A stretch of 51,167 bases of DNA. It comes from Clostridia bacterium. GTDB taxonomy: Bacteria > Bacillota > Clostridia > Oscillospirales > CAG-272. Shown in pieces: positions 34,124 through 42,925 of this stretch. Both the position numbers and the translations under genes were made by a program. The notes under the pieces were generated by a model, which searched no databases, was not told the DNA's origin, and saw only the letters and a program-made list of their open reading frames with translations. The stretch spans positions 1 through 51,167 of the forward strand of contig JAGAPL010000044.1 in assembly GCA_017623255.1 (NCBI GenBank), written 5' to 3'. How positions within the stretch are numbered: position 1 is the first letter of the stretch; every line of letters begins with the position of its first letter.

Positions 34124-35560
34124 ATGAAAAAACAAGTATTCAACCCTTTTTTGCCCTCGTGGGAGTATATTCCTGATGGAGAACCCCATGTTTTCGGCGA
34201 CAGAATTTACCTTTACGGCAGTCATGACCGTTTCGGCGGCGAAGATTTCTGCCTTAATACATATGTTGGTTGGTCTGCCCCTATTGACGATCTTTCTGAT
34301 TGGAAATTTCACGGTGAAACTTATGATACAGTAAATGATCCTTTCAATCGCGATCGAAAATGGACGGGCTATGCGCCCGATGCTTGCATCGGCCCCGATG
34401 GGCGCTATTATTTTTATTATGCAATAAATAACGATTCTGTTATAAGCGTTGCTGTTTGCGATGATCCTGCCGGAAAATTTGAGTTTTACGGACACATCAA
34501 GCTCCCAGACGGCAGAATATACGGAACAAAAGAGGGGGACGTTTTCTGCTTTGACCCCGGTGTGCTTGTTGATGACGACGGAACAGTTCATCTCTATATA
34601 GGCTTTTCTCCTACATGGGAGCTTTCTGACGATATCAATGATAATCTTGCAAAGGCAAGAATTGACGGAGCCTATCATTTTGAGTTGGAGAGTGATATGG
34701 TAACTATCAAAGGTGAGCCAACTATGGTTTGCCCCGGTATGCTGTATACAAAGGGAACGTCTTTTGAAGGTCACGGTGTTTTTGAAGCGCCCAGTATCCG
34801 TAAGTTCAACGGAAAGTATTACTTTATTTATTCTTCCGAAAACTATCACGAGCTTTGTTATGCTATAGGCGACAGACCTGAAGGACCTTTTACGTACGGC
34901 GGAGTGCTTGTCAGCGATGTGGATATAGGCATCAACGGAAACACAGAACCCCTTAACTATCCTTCCAACAATCACGGCAGTGTTGAAAAAATAGGTGACG
35001 ATTATTATGTTTTCTTCCACAGGCATACTAATAAGACAATGTATTCACGCCAGGCATGCGCAGAGAAGATAATTATGTTGCCCGATGGTCATTTTGTTCA
35101 GGCTGAGGTTACAAGTTGCGGTCTTAACGGCGGCGCATTAAGCGGCAAAGGCGTTTATGAAGCGCGTATTGCCTGCAATCTTTCTTCTGACGGTGGCTGT
35201 TCAAACTACGGCTGGGATCATACCGACACTATGCCTTATTTCACCCAAACAGGAGAGGACAGAGAAGAAAATGGAACTCAGTATATAGCTTATATGGATA
35301 ACGGCAGCTGGGCAGGTTTTAAGTATTTTAAATTCAGCGGTGGGGAAAAGATAAAGATGACCGCGCACTCTGACGGAGAGGGATATTTTGAGGTTTGTAC
35401 GATGCGGGGCGGTGAGGTGGTTGTTAAAATACCTGTTATTCCCACTGAGGAGGTATCAACTTTTGAGGGTGAAGGAACATTGCCCGGCGGAACACATGCT
35501 CTTTATTTCACCTACCGTGGCAAAGGCCATGTTGATTTTATTTCATTTGAACTTTATTGA
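34124..35560 (+). CDS. Glycoside hydrolase family 43 with C-terminal CBM6-like domain
   Basis: 478 residues, no signal peptide, so probably cytoplasmic. The five-bladed propeller starts NPFLPSWEYIPDGEPHVFGD with the catalytic base Asp18; CFDPGVLVDDDG holds the pKa-modulating Asp and FEAPSIRKFNGKYYFIYSS the acid Glu. The family acts on xylosides and arabinosides. Residues about 345-478 (ending GKGHVDFISFELY) look like a small beta-sandwich of CBM6 type. GGAGAG precedes the ATG. It sits between two secreted dockerin paralogs, as if it finishes oligosaccharides released outside; no sugar transporter is adjacent. Confidence 0.93.
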   Translation: MKKQVFNPFLPSWEYIPDGEPHVFGDRIYLYGSHDRFGGEDFCLNTYVGWSAPIDDLSDWKFHGETYDTVNDPFNRDRKWTGYAPDACIGPDGRYYFYYAINNDSVISVAVCDDPAGKFEFYGHIKLPDGRIYGTKEGDVFCFDPGVLVDDDGTVHLYIGFSPTWELSDDINDNLAKARIDGAYHFELESDMVTIKGEPTMVCPGMLYTKGTSFEGHGVFEAPSIRKFNGKYYFIYSSENYHELCYAIGDRPEGPFTYGGVLVSDVDIGINGNTEPLNYPSNNHGSVEKIGDDYYVFFHRHTNKTMYSRQACAEKIIMLPDGHFVQAEVTSCGLNGGALSGKGVYEARIACNLSSDGGCSNYGWDHTDTMPYFTQTGEDREENGTQYIAYMDNGSWAGFKYFKFSGGEKIKMTAHSDGEGYFEVCTMRGGEVVVKIPVIPTEEVSTFEGEGTLPGGTHALYFTYRGKGHVDFISFELY

Positions 35561-35571
35561 TAAATGAATAT

Positions 35572-35607
35572 AGATCCTGCATCATTTTATGGATGCAGGA
35601 TCTTTTG
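35572..35607 (+). terminator. Intrinsic terminator of the GH43 gene
   Basis: 12-bp stem AGATCCTGCATC / GATGCAGGATCT (35572-35583, 35592-35603), 8-nt loop, then TTTT. Confidence 0.92.
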
Positions 35608-35757
35608 GTATTCGCGAAAAGTTTCGGCTTTTATAAATAACAGAAAAGTGTGTTTATAATGCGAAAATAATAATAGCGAAATGTACAACTTGTGAATTGC
35701 TAATATGTGCTAATTGTCCAAAAAAAAGAAAGGTGAGCTTATTTTAACAAAAAATCA

Positions 35758-35785
35758 TTGATTTTAAGCAAAAATATGATATTAT
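35758..35785 (+). promoter_or_regulatory. Promoter of dockerin gene B
   Basis: TTGATT (35758-35763), 16-nt spacer, TATTAT (35780-35785). The spacer contains CAAAAATATG as in the promoter of paralog A. Confidence 0.75.
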
Positions 35786-35818
35786 AAAGTTGACTAATAA
35801 TGCACAGGAGGAGTATTT

Positions 35819-38428
35819 ATGAAAAAAATTATAGCAGCATTGCTTTGCATATTGATGCTTGCTTCTTCAGTAGTTTCGGCTTCTGCCCTCAAGGGTAACT
35901 CCGGAATTTATGAAACAATAGTAAGTGATTATGTTCTTGGCGATGCAAACAATGACGGCGCAATTAACGCAATGGACTCTCTTGAAATCAAGAAGTATTG
36001 CGTTGGTCTCACAGCAGTTGATCTTAACGGCTCCGATATTAATGCCGATGACAAGGTTAACGCTAAGGACCTTCTTATGCTTGCAAAGTGCTTTGCAGGT
36101 GTTGATAGCCTCGAGAATTATGATTCCGATGCTATTATCGACAACCTTACAATTGCAGGCAACCCTATCACAGAGTATTCCATCGTTTATCACGAGGATG
36201 CAAAGTATGTTGAAAACAACTACTATGCAGCTGACTCTATCAGAAAGTTCATCAATTTGTCAACAGGCAACAACCTCAATGTAGGCACAGAGGCTGTGAC
36301 TGAGCATAAGATCGAGTTTGTTGATGTAACAACAATCCCCGGTCTTGAAGAAGAACTTGAAATCGAAAACTACAAGTACGAAGTTGTTGACGGCGACCTC
36401 TATATCTATGGTACACGCCGCGGCGCTATGTACGCAGTTTACGAAATTGCAGAAGAACTTCTCGGTTATAGATTCTATAACGATATTTTCACATATCAGT
36501 ATGCTGACAGAGTAGCTGATATGGAAGAGGGCACATCTGTATATCGTGACCCTTATCTTGAATTCCGTATCTGTAAGCAGGGCTTCTGGAGAAATGATGA
36601 TGTTCACTATTTCCCCAACCGCCTCAATGGTTCACAGCACGGTGATTCCAGCGTAGCAATGGGTACACTCACAGGACCTCACTTTATCAATGCTCACTCC
36701 TTCGGTTATTACTGGAGAATGGCAACAAGCCAGGTTTACGTTGATTATGCTGCAACAGGTAATGCCGGCTATAAGCCCAAGTATGACTCAGGTACAAGCG
36801 TAGACGAATCCGTATGGAATCCTTGCTTCACAAGTGATGGTCAGTATGCAACACTTTTCCGTGGTATGCTTGAGACAATCAGATATTGCCAGAGCTGGGG
36901 CCATGTTTACAGAGATGACACATCTCTCCAGTCTTTCTCTATCTGCGATAACAGAACAGTTTGCTCATGTAGCGAATGTAAGTTCATTATGTCTGACGGT
37001 AATGACAGAAAATTCGGTCAGCGTCTTAACTGCGGTGAAGCAGGTCTTAACCTCTACATTGCAAACAGAGCTTGTGATGATATCAAGGCATTCTATGAAG
37101 GCAGACCTGCAAGCACAGATGAGCTTGGTACAGGCGAAGATGATTTCTGGGGCTACGGTCAGGGTATTGATGACTATTATCCCAATCTCAGACTTTATAC
37201 AATTCTTTACGACCACACACCTCCTCACGAAAAGCTCTTCTCCGGTGAAGGCTATTCCGATGCAGCAGGCTACGGTTACGAGGCAATCATTCCCCGTGAT
37301 AACCTTGTAATTATGTTCTGTGGTAACCCCTGTAACAACCACTATATGGGTGCTTACGATTGTAACGGCAACGCGAATATGCTTGGTCTCAACGGTGAAG
37401 TAGATGCTGAAGCATTTGCAGCTTGGGGCGATGCAACAAAGAAGTCCGGTGCAACAATGTGGTTCTGGTACTACCCTGTAAACTATAACACATACGTAAC
37501 AGACTCTCCTAACGTATTCAACATCTGGTACGACTTCAAGTATGTAATTGAAGAGTGTAACGTATCCGGTATCTACTATGAAGGCGCAAGCAAGGGTTAC
37601 ATCTTTGAAAACCTCAAGTCTCATCTTGCTGCAAAGTTCATGTGGAGCATGGTTGAAAACGAAGATGGCACAGTATCATATATGAGCTATGACGAGTTCA
37701 TTGGCGAAATCAAGGAATATCTCCAGATCCACTATGGTAAGGGCTGGGAATATGTATATGAATATATGGTAATGCAGGATGAAGCAGGTAACGTAAATGA
37801 CGTTAAGAAGTACGATAGCGATGGCAATCCTATTCTTGATGAAAACGGCAACCATGTTTCTGCTACTATCTGCTACATTAATAACCTTGACTACATGGGC
37901 GATATGTTCGACTACGAATATATGCGTGATAACTATGAGTACATGAGAAACCTTGTTCTCAAGGGCATGGCTCTTGTTGATAAGGAAGCAGATCCTCAGA
38001 TGTATCAGAGATATGAGTTCCTTCTTATGAATGCTGAAATGATCGGTCTGTCTGCAGTTCGCAAGAGCTGGTATCTGTCCGAAACTGCAACAGCAGAGCA
38101 GAAGGCAACATATATGGAAAGATACGATTGGCTCTTCTCATTCCTCAGAGATGAAACTATCTTCTATGGAGACAATCTCCGTGGCGAAGAGTGGAACGGC
38201 AACAATGATAATGAAGAATTCAAGTATATTATTGTAAATTCTAATCAGCCTGCAGACTGGATGGAACAAGTTCCTCAGGAAGACTACTACAAGTGGTCAC
38301 CTTATGGACTTATTACAGGTGGTTACAATGACGAGGGCGAATTCGAACCCGGCGGAGAAACCTGGAGAAAGTACAGCGAGGGCTGGGACTGGACAGGTAG
38401 CGTTCCTGTTTGGGGTTACTACGGCTAA
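35819..38428 (+). CDS. Secreted dockerin protein with alpha-glucuronidase-like N-domain and DUF4838 (paralog B)
   Basis: 869 residues after AGGAGGAG. Signal peptide 1-23; dockerin repeats at 41-61 (GDANNDGAINAMDSLEIKK) and 73-93 (DINADDKVNAKDLLMLAK; the usual Gly of the second loop is Asp). The rest parallels paralog A: IPGLEEELEIENYKYEV, DLYIYGTRRGAMYAVYEI, SFSICDNRTVCSCSECKF, MFCGNPCNNHYMGAYDC. It has an extra 40-60 residues near the C-terminus and ends WTGSVPVWGYYG, sharing the WG-aromatic ending. Codons are biased to ATC, AAG and CTC like groEL and ribosomal genes, suggesting high expression. Probable extracellular glycan-binding or -degrading protein. Confidence 0.88.
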   Translation: MKKIIAALLCILMLASSVVSASALKGNSGIYETIVSDYVLGDANNDGAINAMDSLEIKKYCVGLTAVDLNGSDINADDKVNAKDLLMLAKCFAGVDSLENYDSDAIIDNLTIAGNPITEYSIVYHEDAKYVENNYYAADSIRKFINLSTGNNLNVGTEAVTEHKIEFVDVTTIPGLEEELEIENYKYEVVDGDLYIYGTRRGAMYAVYEIAEELLGYRFYNDIFTYQYADRVADMEEGTSVYRDPYLEFRICKQGFWRNDDVHYFPNRLNGSQHGDSSVAMGTLTGPHFINAHSFGYYWRMATSQVYVDYAATGNAGYKPKYDSGTSVDESVWNPCFTSDGQYATLFRGMLETIRYCQSWGHVYRDDTSLQSFSICDNRTVCSCSECKFIMSDGNDRKFGQRLNCGEAGLNLYIANRACDDIKAFYEGRPASTDELGTGEDDFWGYGQGIDDYYPNLRLYTILYDHTPPHEKLFSGEGYSDAAGYGYEAIIPRDNLVIMFCGNPCNNHYMGAYDCNGNANMLGLNGEVDAEAFAAWGDATKKSGATMWFWYYPVNYNTYVTDSPNVFNIWYDFKYVIEECNVSGIYYEGASKGYIFENLKSHLAAKFMWSMVENEDGTVSYMSYDEFIGEIKEYLQIHYGKGWEYVYEYMVMQDEAGNVNDVKKYDSDGNPILDENGNHVSATICYINNLDYMGDMFDYEYMRDNYEYMRNLVLKGMALVDKEADPQMYQRYEFLLMNAEMIGLSAVRKSWYLSETATAEQKATYMERYDWLFSFLRDETIFYGDNLRGEEWNGNNDNEEFKYIIVNSNQPADWMEQVPQEDYYKWSPYGLITGGYNDEGEFEPGGETWRKYSEGWDWTGSVPVWGYYG

Positions 38429-38463
38429 TACCGTTATAATTCATAACAGATAAAAGCAAAGAT

Positions 38464-38502
38464 TTTGCCCAAGTGTTCTGATGAACACTTGGGCAATTTT
38501 TC
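38464..38502 (+). terminator. Intrinsic terminator of dockerin gene B
   Basis: TTGCCCAAGTGTTC (38465-38478), loop TGAT, GAACACTTGGGCAA (38483-38496), then TTTTTC. Confidence 0.94.
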
Positions 38503-38513
38503 TGCTATGAGCA

Positions 38514-38550
38514 ATAAAAAACCTTGTATTTGAAAAACAAATACAAGGTT
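38514..38550 (-). terminator. Intrinsic terminator of wecB
   Basis: AACCTTGTATTTG (38520-38532) pairs with CAAATACAAGGTT (38538-38550), 5-nt loop, followed by T6 on the minus strand. Confidence 0.92.
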
Positions 38551-38569
38551 AATTTTTTTTTAGACCAAA

Positions 38570-39679
38570 TCAGATATGTTCGGAAAATTTTGCGATGATC
38601 GCGTCAGCAATTCTTTCACTTGCGTGGCCGTCGCCGTAGGGATTTGAAACAGTGCTCATCTTTTCATATTCTTCGCGGCTGCCGAGCAGCTCATCCACGA
38701 TATTGTAGATGTTTTCTTCATCTGTGCCTGCCAGCTTCAGCGTGCCTGCTTCAACACCTTCGGGGCGCTCAGTTGTGTCACGCAGAACTACAACGGGCTT
38801 GCCCAAGCCGGGAGCCTCTTCCTGAATTCCGCCGCTATCTGTGAGGATGATATAAGCTCTGTTCATAAAGTTGTGAAAATCAAGAACATCAAGAGGCTGG
38901 ATAAGCTTGATTCTGTCGCATCCACCGAGGATTTCATTTGCAACCTGCTGAACTCTGGGATTAAGATGAACAGGATAGATAACTTTGATATCTTCGTATT
39001 TATCAAGAATTCTTCTGATTGCTCTGAACATATGGCGCATAGGATCGCCAAGATTTTCTCTGCGGTGGGCAGTGAGAAGAACCAGACGGCTGTCGCCTAT
39101 CCATTCAAAGATATCGTTGTTATAATCTGCGCGTACAGTGGTTTTAAGAGCATCAATTGCGGTGTTTCCTGTAACGTAGATATTGTTGTCATCTCTGTGC
39201 TCACGAAGGAGATTTTCGCGGCTCAGCTGTGTGGGAGCGAAGTTCATATCGGAAACAAGTGTTATAACCTGACGGTTGATCTCTTCGGGGAAGGGAGAAT
39301 ACTTGTCGTATGTGCGAAGACCTGCTTCAACGTGGCCAACAGGAATCTGCTGATAGAATGCAGCCATTGCCGCAGCCATTGCAGTTGTTGTGTCTCCGTG
39401 CACAAGTACTATATGAGGAGCACATTCTTTAAGCACCTCTTCCAGCTTTAACAGAACATCAGCGGTGATTGATGAAAGAGTTTGTCCCGCTTTCATAATA
39501 TCAAGATCATAATCGGGGGTTATATCAAATGCTTCAAGAACCTGGTCCAGCATCTGTCTGTGCTGAGCGGTTACGCATACGATGGTTTCTATTTCTTCTC
39601 TTTTCTGCAATTCTTTAACAAGGGGCGCCATTTTGATAGCTTCAGGTCTTGTACCGAAGACTGTCATAACTTTTATCAT
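38570..39679 (-). CDS. wecB: UDP-N-acetylglucosamine 2-epimerase (non-hydrolysing)
   Basis: 369 residues. Interconverts UDP-GlcNAc and UDP-ManNAc for teichoic acid linkage units or capsule. VFGTRPEAIKMAPLVKEL at the start, HVEAGLRTYDKYSPFPEEINR, LTAHRRENLG and TDSGGIQEEAPGLGKPVVVLRDTTERPEG are hallmark stretches. GAGGT precedes the ATG and it has its own promoter. The neighbour upstream is a GT4 glycosyltransferase, so both probably serve cell-surface polymer synthesis. Confidence 0.97.
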   Translation of the reverse strand: MIKVMTVFGTRPEAIKMAPLVKELQKREEIETIVCVTAQHRQMLDQVLEAFDITPDYDLDIMKAGQTLSSITADVLLKLEEVLKECAPHIVLVHGDTTTAMAAAMAAFYQQIPVGHVEAGLRTYDKYSPFPEEINRQVITLVSDMNFAPTQLSRENLLREHRDDNNIYVTGNTAIDALKTTVRADYNNDIFEWIGDSRLVLLTAHRRENLGDPMRHMFRAIRRILDKYEDIKVIYPVHLNPRVQQVANEILGGCDRIKLIQPLDVLDFHNFMNRAYIILTDSGGIQEEAPGLGKPVVVLRDTTERPEGVEAGTLKLAGTDEENIYNIVDELLGSREEYEKMSTVSNPYGDGHASERIADAIIAKFSEHI

Positions 39680-39713
39680 AGCTGATGACCTCTTTTCTAT
39701 TCTTTATAATGTT

Positions 39714-39742
39714 ATTATATACTATTTTCGACAAATGGTCAA
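39714..39742 (-). promoter_or_regulatory. Promoter of wecB
   Basis: Minus strand TTGACC (39737-39742), 17-nt spacer, TATAAT (39714-39719). Confidence 0.88.
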
Positions 39743-39751
39743 GTGTTGTTA

Positions 39752-40903
39752 TCACAAAGCTCTGTCAAAGAGCTGCAACCACATTTCAACAACTTTTTCC
39801 TTAGAAAAATCCATGGCGCGAGCAAAACAGTTTTCTCCCAACTTTTCCATTTCGCTTTCATCTTTTTCTAATATAGAAATAAGCTTTTCCGCATAAACAT
39901 CATCATTTCTTTCGTCAACGATGAAGCCGTTTATCTCATCATTAATTATTGAGCCGGTACCGATTCTCAGTTCAAATGAAATAGGTGGTGTTCCGCAATA
40001 CATAGCTTCAAGCAAAACCATGGGCAGTGCCTCTGAAACGGATGTCATAAGATAAGCTTTGGAATCGTGCATTTCCTGAAGCAGTGCTCCGTGGGGAACG
40101 GCTCCCATAAATATCACGTTTTCTTCTATGCCCAGCTCCTTTGCAAGTGCCTTCAGCTCGCTTTCAAGCTCGCCCTGTCCTGCTATTTTCAGCACATATC
40201 CGTTTTTCTTTTCGCAAACCTTTTTCCATATGCGCAGCATTGTTGCAAAATCCTTGTCAGGATGAAGTCGTCCTGCTGCGATAACCTGTTTTTTCTTTTC
40301 AGTTTCTCTGTTCACCGTCTCGAAGTTAAGGAAGTTGGGAACTGTTATGCATTTTGTGTGAGCATTGTGCCCGTTCATAATATCCTTAAGCTCCCCCGTC
40401 ACCTTATCTGTGAGCAAAGTGAAATAATCTATATTGGAATAATTTGATTTAAAATCAGAAACAAGCTGAGGATCAAACTTGTGGTCAAAATGCAGCTGGC
40501 CGATTTTCAGCACGTTCTGATTTCCGTATTTTGAAAGCCACATATTGTGATCATGTCTTGTTGAAATGATGGCGCCGTCTTTGATTGCCTTAATGGCATT
40601 GACCATAGTGGATTTTCTCAGGCGAAGTGTTTTAACGGCTTTGAAACCTTCCCTCAGAATACTGATGGGATTTTTGCTTCTGATTGCCGCTGAAAACTCT
40701 TCACGATTGGGGCGCACATCTGTAAGATAGGTTATTTTAACTTTTTCATCTATTTCGTATGCGGGTTTGCCGTAACGATAGGTTGTGAGGATCTCCACCT
40801 CAAGACCTTTTTCAACAAAAGCGTTGGCAAGAGATGCTATAACCATTTCAACCCCGCCGTGGTTTAGATGAAGCGCTGTGATATACACTTTAGAGATGCT
40901 CAT
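39752..40903 (-). CDS. GT4-family glycosyltransferase
   Basis: 383 residues from ATG 40901-40903 with GGAGG 7 nt upstream. GT-B fold: N-terminal acceptor domain with ALHLNHGGVEMVIASLANAF, C-terminal donor domain with VIAAGRLHPDKDFATMLRIW and the E-x7-E motif in SVSEALPMVLLEAMYCGTPP. The donor and acceptor sugars cannot be told from sequence. Cytoplasmic, for a surface polysaccharide or glycolipid, in line with the wecB gene downstream. Confidence 0.92.
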   Translation of the reverse strand: MSISKVYITALHLNHGGVEMVIASLANAFVEKGLEVEILTTYRYGKPAYEIDEKVKITYLTDVRPNREEFSAAIRSKNPISILREGFKAVKTLRLRKSTMVNAIKAIKDGAIISTRHDHNMWLSKYGNQNVLKIGQLHFDHKFDPQLVSDFKSNYSNIDYFTLLTDKVTGELKDIMNGHNAHTKCITVPNFLNFETVNRETEKKKQVIAAGRLHPDKDFATMLRIWKKVCEKKNGYVLKIAGQGELESELKALAKELGIEENVIFMGAVPHGALLQEMHDSKAYLMTSVSEALPMVLLEAMYCGTPPISFELRIGTGSIINDEINGFIVDERNDDVYAEKLISILEKDESEMEKLGENCFARAMDFSKEKVVEMWLQLFDRAL

Positions 40904-40958
40904 AATATCCTCCGAAGTTTTATATTTAAGTCGCAAAAGCTCAACAATTCACAATTAT

Positions 40959-40987
40959 AGTATATCCTCTTTGTCTGTTTTTTTCAA
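40959..40987 (-). promoter_or_regulatory. Promoter of the GT4 gene
   Basis: Minus strand TTGAAA (40982-40987), 17-nt spacer, TATACT (40959-40964). Confidence 0.85.
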
Positions 40988-41058
40988 GTGCTATTTTACT
41001 TTTAGAGGGGATTGAAGCCTCGATGAATCTGATTTAACACCGCAGTTATATAATTACA

Positions 41059-41086
41059 GAAAAATCCTGTATTTCTGCAGGATTTT
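41059..41086 (-). terminator. Intrinsic terminator of the DUF2238-like gene
   Basis: AAAATCCTG (41061-41069) pairs with CAGGATTTT (41078-41086); T-run on the minus strand. It directly follows the stop codon. Confidence 0.85.
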
Positions 41087-41089
41087 GGT

Positions 41090-41938
41090 TTATTGAGATA
41101 AATCGTTTTCCGAATCATTCAATGTGGGGATAAGATTTCTTGCTATCTTGCCCTTGCCTCTGCTTTTAACATAGAAGAATCCCACGATAGAGAAAACAAC
41201 AGCGCCGATGAAATTCACTATCAGATCCTTCATAGTGTCAATAATACCTATGTCTACATAGCCGTTGACGCCGTAGTCGGAGAATGCGTATTGACTTCCG
41301 TCAGAGGTGATAATAACGGTATCAACAATATCTTTAAAAGTGACTGTGTTATTGGATGCAGTAGTGTCAAAGGTAACGCTTGTGACGGAGTTTACGATAG
41401 TATCCTTTTGCATATCGAAGTGTATGAGCATATCCATTCCAAATTCAAAAAACTCCCACAAAACGCCAACTGTCATAGAAAAACAAAACGCCATAACAGC
41501 AAGATAAAAGGGTGACAGATTAAATTTCACTCTTGAGCTTCGGTTCAGCACGTCAACCATAGCAAAGCCGATTGCCGCGAAAAGAAATCCGTTCACTGTG
41601 TGCAGCATGGTATCCCAATGGGGAACTCTCACGTAAAAGCTGGATATCTCTCCCAGGATTTCCGCTGCGAAAATAAACAGCAATACAATTATTTCAAGGG
41701 CATCCGGTAGGTCCACCTTGAGTTTTCGTTCAACAAATGCAGGCAATAGGAACAATACCAGAGAAAGAACGCACAAAAAGAAGTTTTCTATGTGTCCTGA
41801 TATAAGGCTGACCACGGCAACCGCTATAACCAGAATTCTGAGGGTTACGTAAACGGCAAAAACGTTCTTATTTTTCTTTATTTCGGATTGCAGTTCTCTT
41901 GTAAATTGTCGAAGCCGTCCTTTTTTTCTGTTTTTCAT
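41090..41938 (-). CDS. DUF2238-like (YjdF) integral membrane protein
   Basis: 282 residues, about seven membrane helices after a basic N-terminus. Conserved positions of the family are PHWDTMLHTVNGFLFAAIGF, VLWEFFEFGMDML and DTMKDLIVNFIGA, acidic and His residues inside or next to helices. A polar extramembrane insertion of about 55 residues (after HFDMQKDT) lies before the last segments. Function unknown. GAGGTG precedes the ATG. Confidence 0.82.
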   Translation of the reverse strand: MKNRKKGRLRQFTRELQSEIKKNKNVFAVYVTLRILVIAVAVVSLISGHIENFFLCVLSLVLFLLPAFVERKLKVDLPDALEIIVLLFIFAAEILGEISSFYVRVPHWDTMLHTVNGFLFAAIGFAMVDVLNRSSRVKFNLSPFYLAVMAFCFSMTVGVLWEFFEFGMDMLIHFDMQKDTIVNSVTSVTFDTTASNNTVTFKDIVDTVIITSDGSQYAFSDYGVNGYVDIGIIDTMKDLIVNFIGAVVFSIVGFFYVKSRGKGKIARNLIPTLNDSENDLSQ

Positions 41939-42085
41939 CGAATCACCTCAAAACAAAATTATACTCATTATATGCGTAGTATTGTTAAGATTTAGCCTGT
42001 ATTTTTGAAATTTTTTGTAATATACATTTGAACAAATTTTGTCAGAGCTAAAAGGAGGCCTGTGTTCAAATCATATCTGTATTTT

Positions 42086-42117
42086 TATAAAAAAGCAGAG
42101 AGCTGTCACGGCTCCCT
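42086..42117 (-). terminator. Intrinsic terminator of tcdA and its operon
   Basis: Minus strand AGGGAGC (42111-42117), loop, GCTCTCT (42097-42103, one G-U), then GCTTTTTTATA. It lies 30 nt beyond the tcdA stop. Confidence 0.82.
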
Positions 42118-42147
42118 GCGCAGACTGTTCTTTAATTTCAAACTGCG

Positions 42148-42876
42148 TTATTCTTCAATTAATTGTCGCACAGCTTCACTTGCGATAATAAGTCCTGCTG
42201 CTGAAGGCACGAATGCGCAGCTTGCCGGAGTTGCACGGCGGCTTCCCGTAGGTGCTTCTCCTTCAGGCAATTTTTCAAGGGGAATGGAAGGCCTGGGCAC
42301 TTCATCTGACCACACAACGGTCAGCTTTTTAACGCCGCGTTTTTTTAACTCGTTTCTCATAACTCTTGCAAGAGGGCAAACGGACGTCTTATATATATCT
42401 GAAATTTTCAATGCAGTTGGATCAACTTTATTGCCCGTGCCCATAGAGGAAATAATTTTGACTCCGTGCTCTTGTGCTCTGACAGCGAGATTTATTTTTG
42501 ATGAAACGGTGTCGATAGCATCTATTATAATATCATATTGAGTGATATCTATCTCCTCTGCGTTTTCCGGAAGATAGAACATATTGATGGCTCTCACTTG
42601 AATATCGGGATCAATATCGCGGATTCTTTCAGCCATAACCTCTGTTTTGGGTTTGCCAACAGTGCTGTGGAGAGCGATAAGCTGGCGATTTATATTTGAT
42701 TCGCTGACAACGTCAGAATCAATGAGGTCTATTTTACCAACTCCGCTTCGCGCCAGCGCTTCTGCAACGTAAGCTCCGACTCCGCCTATACCGAAAACGG
42801 CTGCATGGCATCTTTGAAGCTTTGCCACAGCATCTTCTCCGAAAAGCATTGCTGTTCTGTTGTGTTGAACTTTCAT
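42148..42876 (-). CDS. tcdA: tRNA threonylcarbamoyladenosine dehydratase TcdA
   Basis: 242 residues. E1/ThiF-like enzyme that dehydrates t6A37 to the cyclic ct6A form. FGIGGVGAYVAEALARSGVG is the nucleotide-binding loop; DSDVVSESNINRQ and DAIDTVSSKI follow; catalytic Cys in SVCPLARVMR; ATPASCAFVPSAAG is typical of TcdA/CsdL. CGGAG precedes the ATG. It follows spoVM after 49 nt, apparently as the last gene of the prpC-prkC-rsgA-spoVM unit, which is not the Bacillus arrangement. Confidence 0.93.
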   Translation of the reverse strand: MKVQHNRTAMLFGEDAVAKLQRCHAAVFGIGGVGAYVAEALARSGVGKIDLIDSDVVSESNINRQLIALHSTVGKPKTEVMAERIRDIDPDIQVRAINMFYLPENAEEIDITQYDIIIDAIDTVSSKINLAVRAQEHGVKIISSMGTGNKVDPTALKISDIYKTSVCPLARVMRNELKKRGVKKLTVVWSDEVPRPSIPLEKLPEGEAPTGSRRATPASCAFVPSAAGLIIASEAVRQLIEE

Positions 42877-42896
42877 TTACAACTCCGTATAGGTTT

Positions 42897-42920
42897 GCCC
42901 TCTGAGAACTCCCAGAGGGC
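42897..42920 (-). other. Hairpin between spoVM and tcdA
   Basis: GCCCTCTG (42897-42904) pairs with CAGAGGGC (42913-42920), 8-nt loop. On the minus strand no U-run follows, so it may stabilise or partly attenuate the spoVM transcript before tcdA. Confidence 0.5.
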
Positions 42921-42925
42921 ATTTG

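Noticed and set aside
34061..35026. 321-codon open frame opposite the GH43 gene
   Set aside because: Shadow of the GH43 codons; no start signals and no recognisable protein features.
42062..42541. GTG frame with AAAGGAGG upstream, plus strand
   Set aside because: The ribosome-site match is good, but the frame runs through the tcdA terminator and then antisense to tcdA, with no protein-like content.
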